Assembly (NCBI GenBank): GCA_022844205.1
Contig: JALHMF010000007.1
Location: forward strand, 1 to 64,000
Direction of reading: 5' to 3'
Length of the DNA: 64,000 nucleotides
Source of the DNA: Xanthobacteraceae bacterium
Lineage (GTDB): Bacteria; Pseudomonadota; Alphaproteobacteria; Rhizobiales; Xanthobacteraceae
A program made the translations under genes and the position numbers. This document shows, piece after piece, positions 16,704 to 24,649 of this stretch. Every line of letters begins with the position of its first letter. The stretch's first letter is position 1. Under the pieces are notes generated by a model that saw nothing but the letters and a program-made list of their open reading frames with translations, was not told the origin of the DNA and did not search any database.

Positions 16704-17747
16704 TTGAACCATAGCAACGCTGCTGCTGTATCCGCCGCTCCGAATGCCACGCGAAACTGGATGCAGGTTCTCGCGCATTATCGTGAGCCGAACCATGCGC
16801 GCAGCATTCTGGAAATCGCGATCACGTTCATTCCGCTCGTGGCCCTGTGGGTGCTCGCGGGTGTGGCGCTTCACTTCGGTCACTGGTGGATTTCGCTGTT
16901 GCTGGCGGTGCCGGCGGCGGGATTTCTGGTCCGCCTGTTCATGATCCAGCACGATTGCGGTCACGGTTCGTTTTTCCGCCACAAGCTGGCGAATGACTGG
17001 GTCGGGCGTGTGCTTGGCGTCCTGACGCTGACACCCTACGACTTCTGGCGCCGCTCGCACGCCAGTCATCATGCGACATCGGGGAATCTCGACCGCCGCG
17101 GCATGGGCGATATCGACACGCTGACGGTGCGGGAATATCGGGCGTTGCCGTTTCTCGGCCGGCTGCGCTACCGGCTTTACCGGCACCCGTTGGTGATGTT
17201 CGGCATCGGGCCTGCCTATCTGTTTTTTATCCGCCACCGGGTGCCCGCGGGACTGATGCACGCGGGCTGGCGGCAATGGGTCAGCGCCATGCTGACCAAT
17301 CTCGCGCTGGCGGCGATCATCGCGGCGCTGATCTGGTTTGTGGGGATCGCGCCGGTCTTGCTCATCCAGGTGCCGGTGATGTTCCTCGCGGCTTCGATCG
17401 GCGTGTGGCTGTTCTACGTGCAGCACCAGTTCGAGGAGACGTACTGGGAGCCGAGCCGGGAGTGGAACATGCAGGAAGCAGCGCTGCACGGCAGTTCGCA
17501 TTACGATCTGCCGGTCGTGCTGCGCTGGTTCACCGCCAATATCGGCGTGCATCATGTGCATCATCTGTGCAGCCGCATTCCCTATTACCGGCTGCCGCGC
17601 GTGCTGCGCGATCATCCTGAATTGCAGAATGTCAGCCGCCTCACGCTGACGGAGAGCTTCCGCTGCGTGCGTCTGGTGCTGTGGGATGAGGACAAGCGGA
17701 AGCTGGTCTCGTTCCGGGATTTGCGCTGCAACGCGCCCTCATCCTGA
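16704..17747 (+). CDS. Membrane fatty acid desaturase
   Basis: A 347-residue integral membrane di-iron desaturase. The three histidine boxes are HDCGH (His83), HASHH (from His119) and HHVHHL (from His283), with two long hydrophobic hairpins between them (about 30-72 and 190-232). Such enzymes introduce double bases-pair carbon bonds (C=C) into acyl chains using reduced ferredoxin or cytochrome; the regiospecificity cannot be read. There is no in-frame ATG before residue 20, so TTG at 16704 is my best start; an upstream ATG at 16275 would cross the terminator. The stop codon and last few codons lie inside a palindromic repeat (17738-17801), so the C-terminus (NAPSS) is repeat-derived. Confidence 0.82.
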   Translation: MNHSNAAAVSAAPNATRNWMQVLAHYREPNHARSILEIAITFIPLVALWVLAGVALHFGHWWISLLLAVPAAGFLVRLFMIQHDCGHGSFFRHKLANDWVGRVLGVLTLTPYDFWRRSHASHHATSGNLDRRGMGDIDTLTVREYRALPFLGRLRYRLYRHPLVMFGIGPAYLFFIRHRVPAGLMHAGWRQWVSAMLTNLALAAIIAALIWFVGIAPVLLIQVPVMFLAASIGVWLFYVQHQFEETYWEPSREWNMQEAALHGSSHYDLPVVLRWFTANIGVHHVHHLCSRIPYYRLPRVLRDHPELQNVSRLTLTESFRCVRLVLWDEDKRKLVSFRDLRCNAPSS

Positions 17748-17838
17748 GGAGCCCGCCGCTCATCCTTCGAGACGGCCGCTGCGCGGCCTCCTCAGGATGA
17801 GGCAGTGAGTGTTGCTGCGGCGGGCGTCTCGAAGGATG
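17738..17838. repeat. Nested palindromic repeat overlapping the desaturase stop
   Basis: CTCATCCTGAGGAG (17738-17751) and CTCCTCAGGATGAG (17788-17801) are perfect 14-base inverted repeats. Interleaved with them, CATCCTTCGAGACG (17761-17774) pairs with CGTCTCGAAGGATG (17825-17838). The desaturase TGA (17745-17747) lies inside the first arm. Confidence 0.75.
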
Positions 17839-17886
17839 CAGGGCGCCGGAAGAGCGCGAGACCAAACAAAAACCCCGGCCTCTCCT

Positions 17887-17997
17887 GTCATTCCGGCCGA
17901 GCGAAGCGAGAGCCGGAATCCATATCCCCGGTGCAAGATATTTAACTCCGGGATTATGGATTCCGGGCTTGCCGCTTTCGCGGCGCCCCGGAATGAC
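17887..17997. repeat. Palindromic interspersed repeat, copy 1
   Basis: A roughly 110-base imperfect palindrome that begins GTCATTCCGGCCGAG and ends CCCCGGAATGAC, with the CGAAGCGAGAGCCGG core shared by the copies at 21511, 24544 and, in part, 34395. It is non-coding. Confidence 0.75.
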
Positions 17998-18561
17998 AAC
18001 AATAAATCCCCGCCGCGCTTTTTTGTTGTAAACAAAAACCCCGCCTTTGAGTCGGGTTTTTCATTTTGGCTCAGCTACTTCCACCACCTTATCCCCGCCC
18101 TCAAAACCTCCCGTACAATCCGCTCACTCCCGCTCGTCCGGGGCGCTCTCGCGAGGCGTCGTGATGGTGGAGCGGGAGGCGGCGCCCGCGCTTCCGTCTC
18201 GCAAACGGAATCCCGGGAGGCTTCGGGTCACCGTCCGCCTGCACTAAGACAGGCTGCCTTCAATGGCTGGAATGGGGACCGGAACCGAAGGGCGAAAGCC
18301 CTTCGCGACGGCGGCGCATAATTGGACGCCGCTTTGTCCGGTCCCGGAAGCACGGTCCCGAAGAACCAAAAGCCGCCGCACTGGAGCGCCGAGAGGCGAG
18401 GCGCGCCACGCAGGCGCGCATAAAAAAACCCATGCGCCTTTCGGCGCTCCGGTCCCCCTGTCCCCGCGAAAGCGGGGACCCATCCCTCGGAGCGTTTTCG
18501 CTCGCGGGAAAGAAGGCGCGCGGCTGTATGACAACCGAATCGTGGAATGGCGGCGGGTCCA
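17998..18561. other. Gene-poor stretch with decayed repeats
   Basis: No credible gene. It contains a terminator-like hairpin at 18034-18061, a segment (18088-18160) alignable with 16408-16476, and a fragment (18462-18482, core CCCCGCGAAAGCGGGG) that recurs inverted in the palindromic repeat at 21582-21602. Reading frames of up to about 120 residues occur, but they are Arg/Pro-rich and cross repeats and the 18562 terminator. Confidence 0.55.
18034..18061. terminator. Terminator-like hairpin
   Basis: AAAACCCCG and CGGGTTTT flank a loop of about ten bases, with A and T tracts on either side, so it could act in either direction. It is isolated from genes by repeats. Confidence 0.5.
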
Positions 18562-18597
18562 AAACAAAAACCCCGCCGTGAGGCGGGGTTTTTGTTT
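18562..18597. terminator. Bidirectional terminator downstream of ctrA
   Basis: AAACAAAAACCCCGCC and GGCGGGGTTTTTGTTT form a perfect 16-bp stem with a GTGA loop. Read on the minus strand it lies about 105 bases after the ctrA stop, beyond one palindromic repeat. Confidence 0.8.
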
Positions 18598-18598
18598 C

Positions 18599-18699
18599 GT
18601 CATTCCGGACAGTGCGAAGCACTGATCCGGAATCCAGATGCAAGTTCAGAGCTTGTCTCTGGATTCCGGGTTCGGCGCTATGCGCCGCCCCGGAATGAC
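18599..18699. repeat. Palindromic interspersed repeat, copy 2
   Basis: A roughly 101-base palindrome with ends GTCATTCCGGA and CCGGAATGAC, lying between the ctrA stop codon and its terminator. Its inner arms (ATCCGGAATCCAGA and TCTGGATTCCGGG) also pair. It belongs to the GTCATTCC subgroup together with copy 1. Confidence 0.72.
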
Positions 18700-18702
18700 A
18701 AA

Positions 18703-19404
18703 TTAAGCCGAGATCCGCGTTTCGCCTTCCGCGGGCTCGCGCAGCACATAGCCGCGGCCCCAGACCGTCTCGATGTAGTTACGGCCTTGCGAAGCGTTGG
18801 CGAGTTTCTTGCGGAGTTTGCAGATGAAGACGTCGATGATCTTGAGTTCGGGCTCGTCCATGCCGCCGTAGAGATGATTGAGGAACATCTCCTTGGTGAG
18901 GGTGGTGCCCTTGCGGAGCGAGAGCAGCTCCAGCATCTGATATTCCTTGCCGGTCAGGTGCACGCGGGCTCCGCCGACTTCGACCGTCTTGGTGTCGAGG
19001 TTCACGCAGAGATCGCCGGTGTTGATGACCGACTGGGCGTGGCCCTTGGAACGGCGCACGATCGCATGGATGCGGGCGACGAGCTCGTCCTTGTGGAAGG
19101 GCTTGGTCATGTAATCGTCGGCGCCGAAGCCGAGACCCTTCACCTTGTCCTCGATGCCGGCGAGACCGGAGAGGATCAGGATCGGCGTCTTGATCTTGGC
19201 GACCCGCAGCGAGCGCAGAACTTCATAACCGGACATGTCCGGGAGGTTCAGGTCGAGCAGGATGATGTCGTAGTCGTAGAGTTTTCCGAGGTCGACGCCT
19301 TCCTCACCGAGATCGGTGGTGTAGACGTTGAAGCTCTCTGATTTGAGCATCAGCTCGACGCTTTTCGCGGTCGCGCTGTCGTCCTCGATTAGCAGTACGC
19401 GCAT
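18703..19404 (-). CDS. ctrA: Cell-cycle response regulator CtrA
   Basis: A 233-residue OmpR-type response regulator, the master cell-cycle and flagellar activator of alphaproteobacteria. The receiver has IEDD at the N-terminus, phosphoacceptor Asp51 ([17 protein letters not shown]) and Lys in YMTKPF. The winged-helix domain shows the characteristic CtrA sequence [17 protein letters not shown] followed by [29 protein letters not shown] and VWGRGYVL. The expected phosphodonor ChpT is encoded at 6022-6654. Upstream lie a TTAACCAT half-site and a dense GANTC cluster, consistent with autoregulation and methylation control. It is transcribed divergently from fliI. Confidence 0.97.
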   Translation of the reverse strand: MRVLLIEDDSATAKSVELMLKSESFNVYTTDLGEEGVDLGKLYDYDIILLDLNLPDMSGYEVLRSLRVAKIKTPILILSGLAGIEDKVKGLGFGADDYMTKPFHKDELVARIHAIVRRSKGHAQSVINTGDLCVNLDTKTVEVGGARVHLTGKEYQMLELLSLRKGTTLTKEMFLNHLYGGMDEPELKIIDVFICKLRKKLANASQGRNYIETVWGRGYVLREPAEGETRISA

Positions 19405-19744
19405 GCCAATCCCCTTCTGGGCATCGTTTTCGGAGGCGGATGAAATCCTTGCCGCCCCGCCGCGCGCCCGGCTCGGTTTAGCGATTCGTAACGCTACCGT
19501 TAAATGGTTAACAGAATCTGATTCTGTCCCACAAGAGTCCCCCGGGCAAATCGGGCCGAATCAGCGTAAGATGCTGGATATTCGGTCAGATTCGCCGGGG
19601 ACCCGGTTAACGTACGACTTCAACAAACCGGTCCAAGCGACTCACCGGAATCGACTACCGCCGGGTGGCGGGCCGTTCCGCGAGCAAGGCGATCATTAAC
19701 GGAACGGGTAAACAAAACGTTTCGAACCGTGAAAAAGGGCCATT
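19405..19744. promoter_or_regulatory. ctrA/fliI divergent control region with GANTC cluster
   Basis: This 340-base non-coding region holds eight GANTC sites (starting at 19483, 19514, 19520, 19535, 19558, 19589, 19639 and 19648), that is, eight in 170 bases against less than one expected by chance. GANTC is the target of the cell-cycle methylase CcrM, and in Caulobacter a GANTC site controls the ctrA P1 promoter. TTAA-containing CtrA-like sites lie at 19500-19512, 19605-19610 (GGTTAA) and 19692-19710 on the fliI side. Confidence 0.7.
19500..19512 (-). promoter_or_regulatory. CtrA half-site upstream of ctrA
   Basis: Read on the minus strand: GTTAACCATTTAA, containing a perfect TTAACCAT about 100 bases before the ctrA start. 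The second TTAA is only four bases away rather than seven, so binding strength is uncertain. It would serve autoregulation. Confidence 0.55.
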
Positions 19745-21070
19745 TTGAAAGCGCTCGCCGAACAGATCGATGAAATCGAGGGCTCGTCCATTTACGGACG
19801 GGTGGCGGCCATCCGCGGGCTTCTGGTCGAGGTGGCGGGGCCGGTGCATGCCATGCCGGTGGGTGCGCGGGTCGTTATCGAGACCGACCGCAGCCCGATG
19901 GTCCCCTGCGAGGTCGTGGGCTTCGCCGGCGATAACGCCCTCCTGATGCCCTTCGGGGCGCTGGAAGGGGTGCGCCGGGGCTGCCGGGCGCTTGTCTCCG
20001 CCTCGGCTGCCATGGTCCGCCCCTCGGATCGCTGGCTGGGCCGGGTGATCAATGCGCTGGGCGTGCCGATCGACGGCAAAGGTCCGCTGCCGCCCGGACC
20101 GTCGCCCTATGGATTTCGCGAGACGCCGCCACCCGCCCATTCGAGGAAAAGGGTCGGTGCGCCGCTCGATTTGGGCGTGCGGGCGCTGAACACATTCACC
20201 ACCTGCTGCCGGGGCCAGCGCATGGGCATCTTCGCCGGATCGGGCGTCGGCAAGTCAGTGCTGCTCTCCATGCTGGCGCGAAACACAGACTCCGACGTCG
20301 CCGTGATCGGGCTCGTTGGCGAACGCGGCCGTGAGGTGCAGGAATTCTTGCAGGACGATCTGGGTGACGAAGGCCTGAAGCGGTCGGTCGTCGTCGTGTC
20401 CACTTCGGATGAGCCGGCACTCATGCGGCGGCAGGCGGCCTATCTGACCATGACCATTGCCGAGTTCTTCCGCGACGAGGACAAGGATGTCCTTGTGCTG
20501 ATGGATTCCGTCACCCGCTTCGCCATGGCCCAGCGCGAGATTGGTCTGTCAGCGGGCGAGCCGCCGACATCCAAAGGCTACACCCCGACCGTCTTCACCG
20601 AATTGCCGCGCCTCCTGGAGCGCGCCGGGCCGGGCATCGGCAAGGGCACGATCACGGGCCTGTTCACGGTACTTGTCGATGGCGACGACCATAACGAGCC
20701 GGTGGCCGACGCCGTGCGCGGCATCCTCGACGGGCACATCGTAATGGAGCGGTCGATTGCGGAACGGGGCCGTTACCCGGCCATCAACATCCTGAAATCG
20801 GTGTCCCGGACCATGCCCAAGTCCTGCAATCCGGAGTTCTGGCCGGTGGTTCAGCAGGCCAAAAAGACCATGGCTACCTATACCGACATGGAGGAACTGA
20901 TCCGGCTGGGGGCCTACCGGCCGGGGGCCAGTGCCGAGGTGGACGAGGCCATCCGCCTGAACCCCGATTTAGAGGCTTTTCTCGGCCAAGGTAAGGAAGA
21001 GGCAACCAATTTGGCCGATGGTTACAAGCGGCTTGCGCAAATTCTCGCAGGCGCCGCAACTGAATCGTAA
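19745..21070 (+). CDS. fliI: Flagellum-specific ATPase FliI
   Basis: A 441-residue hexameric ATPase of the flagellar type III export apparatus, related to the F1 beta subunit. Walker A is [16 protein letters not shown], the Arg-rich segment is [12 protein letters not shown], Walker B is [17 protein letters not shown], and the export-ATPase hallmark [14 protein letters not shown] is followed by ER(A)[25 protein letters not shown]. It energises delivery of substrates by FliH and FliJ. The start is TTG at 19745, immediately downstream of the GANTC-rich region. fliJ follows after 24 bases. Confidence 0.95.
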   Translation: MKALAEQIDEIEGSSIYGRVAAIRGLLVEVAGPVHAMPVGARVVIETDRSPMVPCEVVGFAGDNALLMPFGALEGVRRGCRALVSASAAMVRPSDRWLGRVINALGVPIDGKGPLPPGPSPYGFRETPPPAHSRKRVGAPLDLGVRALNTFTTCCRGQRMGIFAGSGVGKSVLLSMLARNTDSDVAVIGLVGERGREVQEFLQDDLGDEGLKRSVVVVSTSDEPALMRRQAAYLTMTIAEFFRDEDKDVLVLMDSVTRFAMAQREIGLSAGEPPTSKGYTPTVFTELPRLLERAGPGIGKGTITGLFTVLVDGDDHNEPVADAVRGILDGHIVMERSIAERGRYPAINILKSVSRTMPKSCNPEFWPVVQQAKKTMATYTDMEELIRLGAYRPGASAEVDEAIRLNPDLEAFLGQGKEEATNLADGYKRLAQILAGAATES

Positions 21071-21094
21071 CCGGGCGCGTGGAGTATTGCCCAC

Positions 21095-21496
21095 ATGAAA
21101 TCGCGTGACACCCTCATCCGACTGAAGCGTTTTCAGGTCGATGAAAAGCGCCGGCAGGTCGCCCAGATCGAGGCGATGATCGCCGAGTTCGAGCGCATGT
21201 CGTCGGACCTCGACCGTGAAATCGCCACCGAGCAGCAGAAGGCGGGGATCGACGATCCCGCGCACTTCGCCTATCCGACCTACGCCAAGGCCGCGATGGT
21301 CCGCCGGGACAATCTCGCCCGTTCCGCCAGCGAACTGAAAGGCCAGTTGGAAGATGCCCGCGCCGCGTTGGCCGATGCGTTTGAGGAACTGAAGAAGGTC
21401 GAGATCCTCGAGGAGCGCGATGGCGCCCGCGAGCGTGCCGCCGACGCCAAGCTCGAACAGACCGAACTCGATCGCATCGGTGCCCAGCGCGTCTGA
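21095..21496 (+). CDS. fliJ: Flagellar export chaperone FliJ
   Basis: A 133-residue, all-helical coiled-coil protein with the FliJ pattern: MKSRDTLIRLKRFQVDEKRRQ at the N-terminus, then two long heptad-rich helices. FliJ inserts into the FliI hexamer and links it to the FlhA export gate. Its position directly after fliI and its length support the call; sequence conservation in this family is low. A palindromic repeat follows 14 bases after the stop. Confidence 0.88.
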   Translation: MKSRDTLIRLKRFQVDEKRRQVAQIEAMIAEFERMSSDLDREIATEQQKAGIDDPAHFAYPTYAKAAMVRRDNLARSASELKGQLEDARAALADAFEELKKVEILEERDGARERAADAKLEQTELDRIGAQRV

Positions 21497-21510
21497 ACCG
21501 CCCCATATTT

Positions 21511-21607
21511 GTCGTCCCGGCCGAGCGCAGCGAGAGCCGGGACCCATAAACACCTCGGATAGCGATTGAGCATGTTGGCTATGGGTCCCCGCTTTCGCGG
21601 GGACGAC
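21511..21607. repeat. Palindromic interspersed repeat, copy 3
   Basis: A roughly 97-base palindrome starting GTCGTCCCGGCCGAG and ending GCGGGGACGAC. GGGACCCATA in the left arm pairs with TATGGGTCCC in the right. It lies between the convergent genes fliJ and the GNAT gene. Confidence 0.75.
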
Positions 21608-21630
21608 GGCATGTGTCGTGGCATGACAGG

Positions 21631-22275
21631 TCAGCTACCTTCGACAATCGGGACATGCGGCGCGGCATTCCGCGCCAGCAAGCCCATGAGCCGTGGGTCG
21701 TCGGCGATTTCGGTCGAGCGCGCGTAAGGCACGAAGCCCGCCCGGCGGTAGAAATTGAGCGCGCGCGGGTGATCGAGCGTGCAGGTGTGGATGGTCACGC
21801 GCGTCGGATTGCGCGACCAGACATTCTGCAGCGCCCGGTGCATCAGGAAACGCCCGGCACCCTTGCCGATCAGCGGCACGCTTACGCCGAGGAAGGAAAT
21901 CTCCACTTCCGGCAGGCGGCGGAAATCGATCTCCAGAATGCCCTGATCGCGGCCCTGGAATTGGAGGGCATGCACCTCGACCGCGGGATGATGGATCAGG
22001 GTTTCCAGATCGGCGTCGCTCATGACGAGGCGGGAGAACCAGAGCCAGTTCTCGCCGACGCGCCGGTAGAGGTCGCGATACCAGCCAAGGGCAGGTTTGG
22101 AGACCCGGCGCAGCGAATAGTCCGGCGATGCTTTCGCCACGGACAAGGCCGGCCGGGTTTTCATTTCAAGATGCGTGACGATCGCCGCGATCTTGCCCGT
22201 CGGTATGCGGGTGTATTCGTCCCGGATGGTGACGGGTCCGCGGAATTCGTCGCGCGATTTCGGGTGCCGGCTCAT
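21631..22275 (-). CDS. GNAT family N-acetyltransferase
   Basis: A 214-residue acetyltransferase. The acetyl-CoA pocket region reads VEISFLGVSVPLIGKGAGRFLMHRAL, a recognisable motif A (Q/R-x-x-G-x-G/A variant GKGAG), followed by the family's C-terminal TCTLDHPRALNFYRRAGFVPY. The substrate is unknown and the flagellar neighbourhood gives no clue. The first about 60 residues are not conserved-looking. It is encoded on the same strand as flhA, 35 bases downstream of it. Confidence 0.82.
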   Translation of the reverse strand: MSRHPKSRDEFRGPVTIRDEYTRIPTGKIAAIVTHLEMKTRPALSVAKASPDYSLRRVSKPALGWYRDLYRRVGENWLWFSRLVMSDADLETLIHHPAVEVHALQFQGRDQGILEIDFRRLPEVEISFLGVSVPLIGKGAGRFLMHRALQNVWSRNPTRVTIHTCTLDHPRALNFYRRAGFVPYARSTEIADDPRLMGLLARNAAPHVPIVEGS

Positions 22276-22310
22276 GGTTCTCTAACCCTGGCCGGATCAT
22301 CGCAGCCCGT

Positions 22311-24425
22311 TCAGACGCTGCCAACCGTTTTAAGACGGGCGCGGGGATGAATTTCGCTCTGGGAAATCACCGTCGTCTGCGGACGGAAACGCTCGATGAT
22401 GGAGCGCACGAACGGCCGGGAGGCGGGGCTGGTCATCAGGACCGCCGCTTCGCCGGCGCGGGCGGCGTCCTCGAATTTCTCGCGGACAATGGTGACAAAT
22501 TCGGAGAGTTTCGACGGCTGCATGGCCAGCGAGCGGTCCTCGCCGTTAACGAGGATCGATTCCGCGAAGGCCTGTTCCCATTTCGGCGAGAGCGAGATGA
22601 GGGGCACGTAGCCATTGGGCGAGGTGTTCTGGGCGCAGATCTGACGGCACAGGCGCGCGCGAACATGTTCGACCAGCTGGGAAGGATTGCGGGTGGTGGA
22701 AAGCGCTTCGGCGATGCCTTCCAGAATGGTGCCGAGATCGCGGATCGAGACGCGTTCGGCGAGCAGCAATTGCAGCACGCGCTGGATGCCGGAGGTGGAA
22801 ATCAGCGCCGGCGCGATGTCCTTGATGAGTTCGCCCTGCTCCTTCGGCAGATCCTTGAGGAGCTTCTGGACTTCGGCATAAGACAGGAGATCGGCGATAT
22901 TGGCCTTCAGCACCTCCGAAAGATGCGTCGAAAGCACCGTCGCCGCGTCCACGACCGTGTAGCCGCGCACGCCCGCTTCCTCGCGCAGGCCGTCATCGAC
23001 CCAGGTCGCGGGCAGTCCGAATGTCGGCTCGGTCGTATGCGTGCCCGGCAGTTCGACCTGACGGCCGCCCGGGTCCATGACCATGTGGCTGTTCGGGAAG
23101 ACGCGGCCGGTGCCGGCGTCCACTTCCTTGATCTTGATAATGTAGGTGTTGGCCTCGAGCTGGACGTTGTCGAGGATGCGCACGGAGGGCATCACGAAGC
23201 CCATTTCCATGGCCAAATTTCTACGCAGCGCTTTGATCTGGTCGGTCAGACGGTCCGATCCGCCGGGCCCGTTGACGAGCGGCAGTAGGCCGTAACCGAT
23301 CTCGATCTTGAGGTCGTCGATCTTGAGGGCCGATGAAATCGGCTCATCCAGGGGTTCGGCGGCCTTCGCCGTGACCGTCTTGGCGGCGGCCTCGACGGCA
23401 TCGGAGCGCCGGGTACGGCGGTCGCTGTACCAGGCAATGGCACCCGCACCGCCGCCGAGAATGAGGAAGGGCAGCATTGGAATGCCGGGCAACATCGCCA
23501 TCACGATCATGACGGCCGCCGACATGCCGAGTGCTTTGGGGTAGCCGGAGAGCTGTTTCATCAGCGCCTGGTCGGCGGCACCGGTGACGCCGGCCTTGGA
23601 GACGAGCAAGCCCGCGGCGGTCGAAACGATCAACGCCGGAATCTGTGTGACGAGACCGTCGCCGACGGTGAGCAGCGTGTAGCTGTGGCCGGCGGCGGCG
23701 AAGGTCATGCCTTGCTGCGCCATGCCGATGATAATGCCGCCAATGACGTTGATGAACACGATCAGCAGGCCCGCGATCGCGTCGCCGCGCACGAATTTCG
23801 AGGCGCCGTCCATGGCGCCGAAGAAGGAGCTTTCGTCTTCGAGGTTCTTGCGGCGCTTGCGCGCCTCGTCCTCGCTGATGAGGCCGGCGGAAAGATCGGC
23901 GTCGATCGCCATCTGCTTGCCGGGCATGGCGTCCAGGGTGAAGCGGGCCGCGACTTCCGCGATGCGGCCGGAGCCCTTGGTGATGACGACGAAGTTCACG
24001 ATCACGAGGATCGAGAACACGATCACGCCGATCACGAAATTGCCGCCCATGACGAAATTGCCGAAGGCCTGAATGACCTGGCCGGCGGCATGGGTGCCTT
24101 CGTGTCCGTGCGAAAGAATGAGGCGTGTGGAGGCCAGATTCAGCGCGAGGCGGAATATGGTCGCCATCAGGAGCACGGACGGGAAGGCGGAGAATTCGAG
24201 CGGCGTATGGATGAACAGCGCCGTCATCAGGATCAGCACGGACAGGATGATCGACAGCGCCAGCAGGAGGTCGAGCAGGACCGGCGGCAGCGGCAAAATC
24301 AGCACCACCAGGATCGACAGGACCGCGACCGCCATCGCAAGGTCGCCGCGGCGGAGCAGGGCGCCCAGTTCGGAAAACGAGAAGCCGGCGGTCTTTGATG
24401 GTGCGACGACGGTGGTGTCGGTCAT
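22311..24425 (-). CDS. flhA: Flagellar export gate protein FlhA
   Basis: A 704-residue inner-membrane protein of the flagellar type III secretion gate. About eight membrane helices fill the first 330 residues; the FHIPEP-type region appears as TPLEFSAFPSVLLMATIFRLALNLASTRLIL, followed by the conserved cytoplasmic loop with GDAIAG. The C-terminal domain (about 360-704) forms the nonameric docking ring for FliJ and chaperones. The start at 24425 (MTDTTVV) is chosen over an upstream start because a conserved promoter module ends 38 bases before it and the family N-terminus fits. Caulobacter has the same linkage of flhA and flbD. Confidence 0.95.
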   Translation of the reverse strand: MTDTTVVAPSKTAGFSFSELGALLRRGDLAMAVAVLSILVVLILPLPPVLLDLLLALSIILSVLILMTALFIHTPLEFSAFPSVLLMATIFRLALNLASTRLILSHGHEGTHAAGQVIQAFGNFVMGGNFVIGVIVFSILVIVNFVVITKGSGRIAEVAARFTLDAMPGKQMAIDADLSAGLISEDEARKRRKNLEDESSFFGAMDGASKFVRGDAIAGLLIVFINVIGGIIIGMAQQGMTFAAAGHSYTLLTVGDGLVTQIPALIVSTAAGLLVSKAGVTGAADQALMKQLSGYPKALGMSAAVMIVMAMLPGIPMLPFLILGGGAGAIAWYSDRRTRRSDAVEAAAKTVTAKAAEPLDEPISSALKIDDLKIEIGYGLLPLVNGPGGSDRLTDQIKALRRNLAMEMGFVMPSVRILDNVQLEANTYIIKIKEVDAGTGRVFPNSHMVMDPGGRQVELPGTHTTEPTFGLPATWVDDGLREEAGVRGYTVVDAATVLSTHLSEVLKANIADLLSYAEVQKLLKDLPKEQGELIKDIAPALISTSGIQRVLQLLLAERVSIRDLGTILEGIAEALSTTRNPSQLVEHVRARLCRQICAQNTSPNGYVPLISLSPKWEQAFAESILVNGEDRSLAMQPSKLSEFVTIVREKFEDAARAGEAAVLMTSPASRPFVRSIIERFRPQTTVISQSEIHPRARLKTVGSV

Positions 24426-24462
24426 TGGATCCCGTACTGATTCGCGCCGGCGCGGCCGCCGG

Positions 24463-24504
24463 CCCGGCAATATTTGCCGGGCTTATGGTTAGCGAATGGT
24501 TAAC
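24463..24504 (-). promoter_or_regulatory. flhA promoter with CtrA box
   Basis: On the minus strand it begins GTTAACCATTCGCTAACCAT (TTAA-N7-CTAA, near-consensus CtrA) and, seven bases later, runs into GCAAATATTGCCGGG, which may contain the -10 element and is also palindromic. It shares 34 of 42 positions with the fliF promoter at 29846-29887. The start codon is 38 bases further on. Confidence 0.7.
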
Positions 24505-24543
24505 GGGATTTATCGACGTTTCCCGGACGACGCGGCGCACAAG

Positions 24544-24642
24544 CGTCATCCCGGCCGAGCGAAGCGAGAGCCGGGATCGTCATCGAGTTTTGCGGAAGAC
24601 GATCCCGGGTCTCGGCGCATGTGCGCCTCGCCCGGGATGACG
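24544..24642. repeat. Palindromic interspersed repeat, copy 4
   Basis: A 99-base palindrome with ends CGTCATCCCGGCCGAG and CTCGCCCGGGATGACG (one mismatch). It lies between flbD and the flhA promoter and is the same length as copy 5 at 34395. Confidence 0.78.
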
Positions 24643-24649
24643 TTTGATG

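Noticed and set aside
18263-18625. A 120-residue frame in the repeat region
   Set aside because: It crosses decayed repeats and the 18562 terminator and has Arg/Pro-rich composition without a ribosome binding site.
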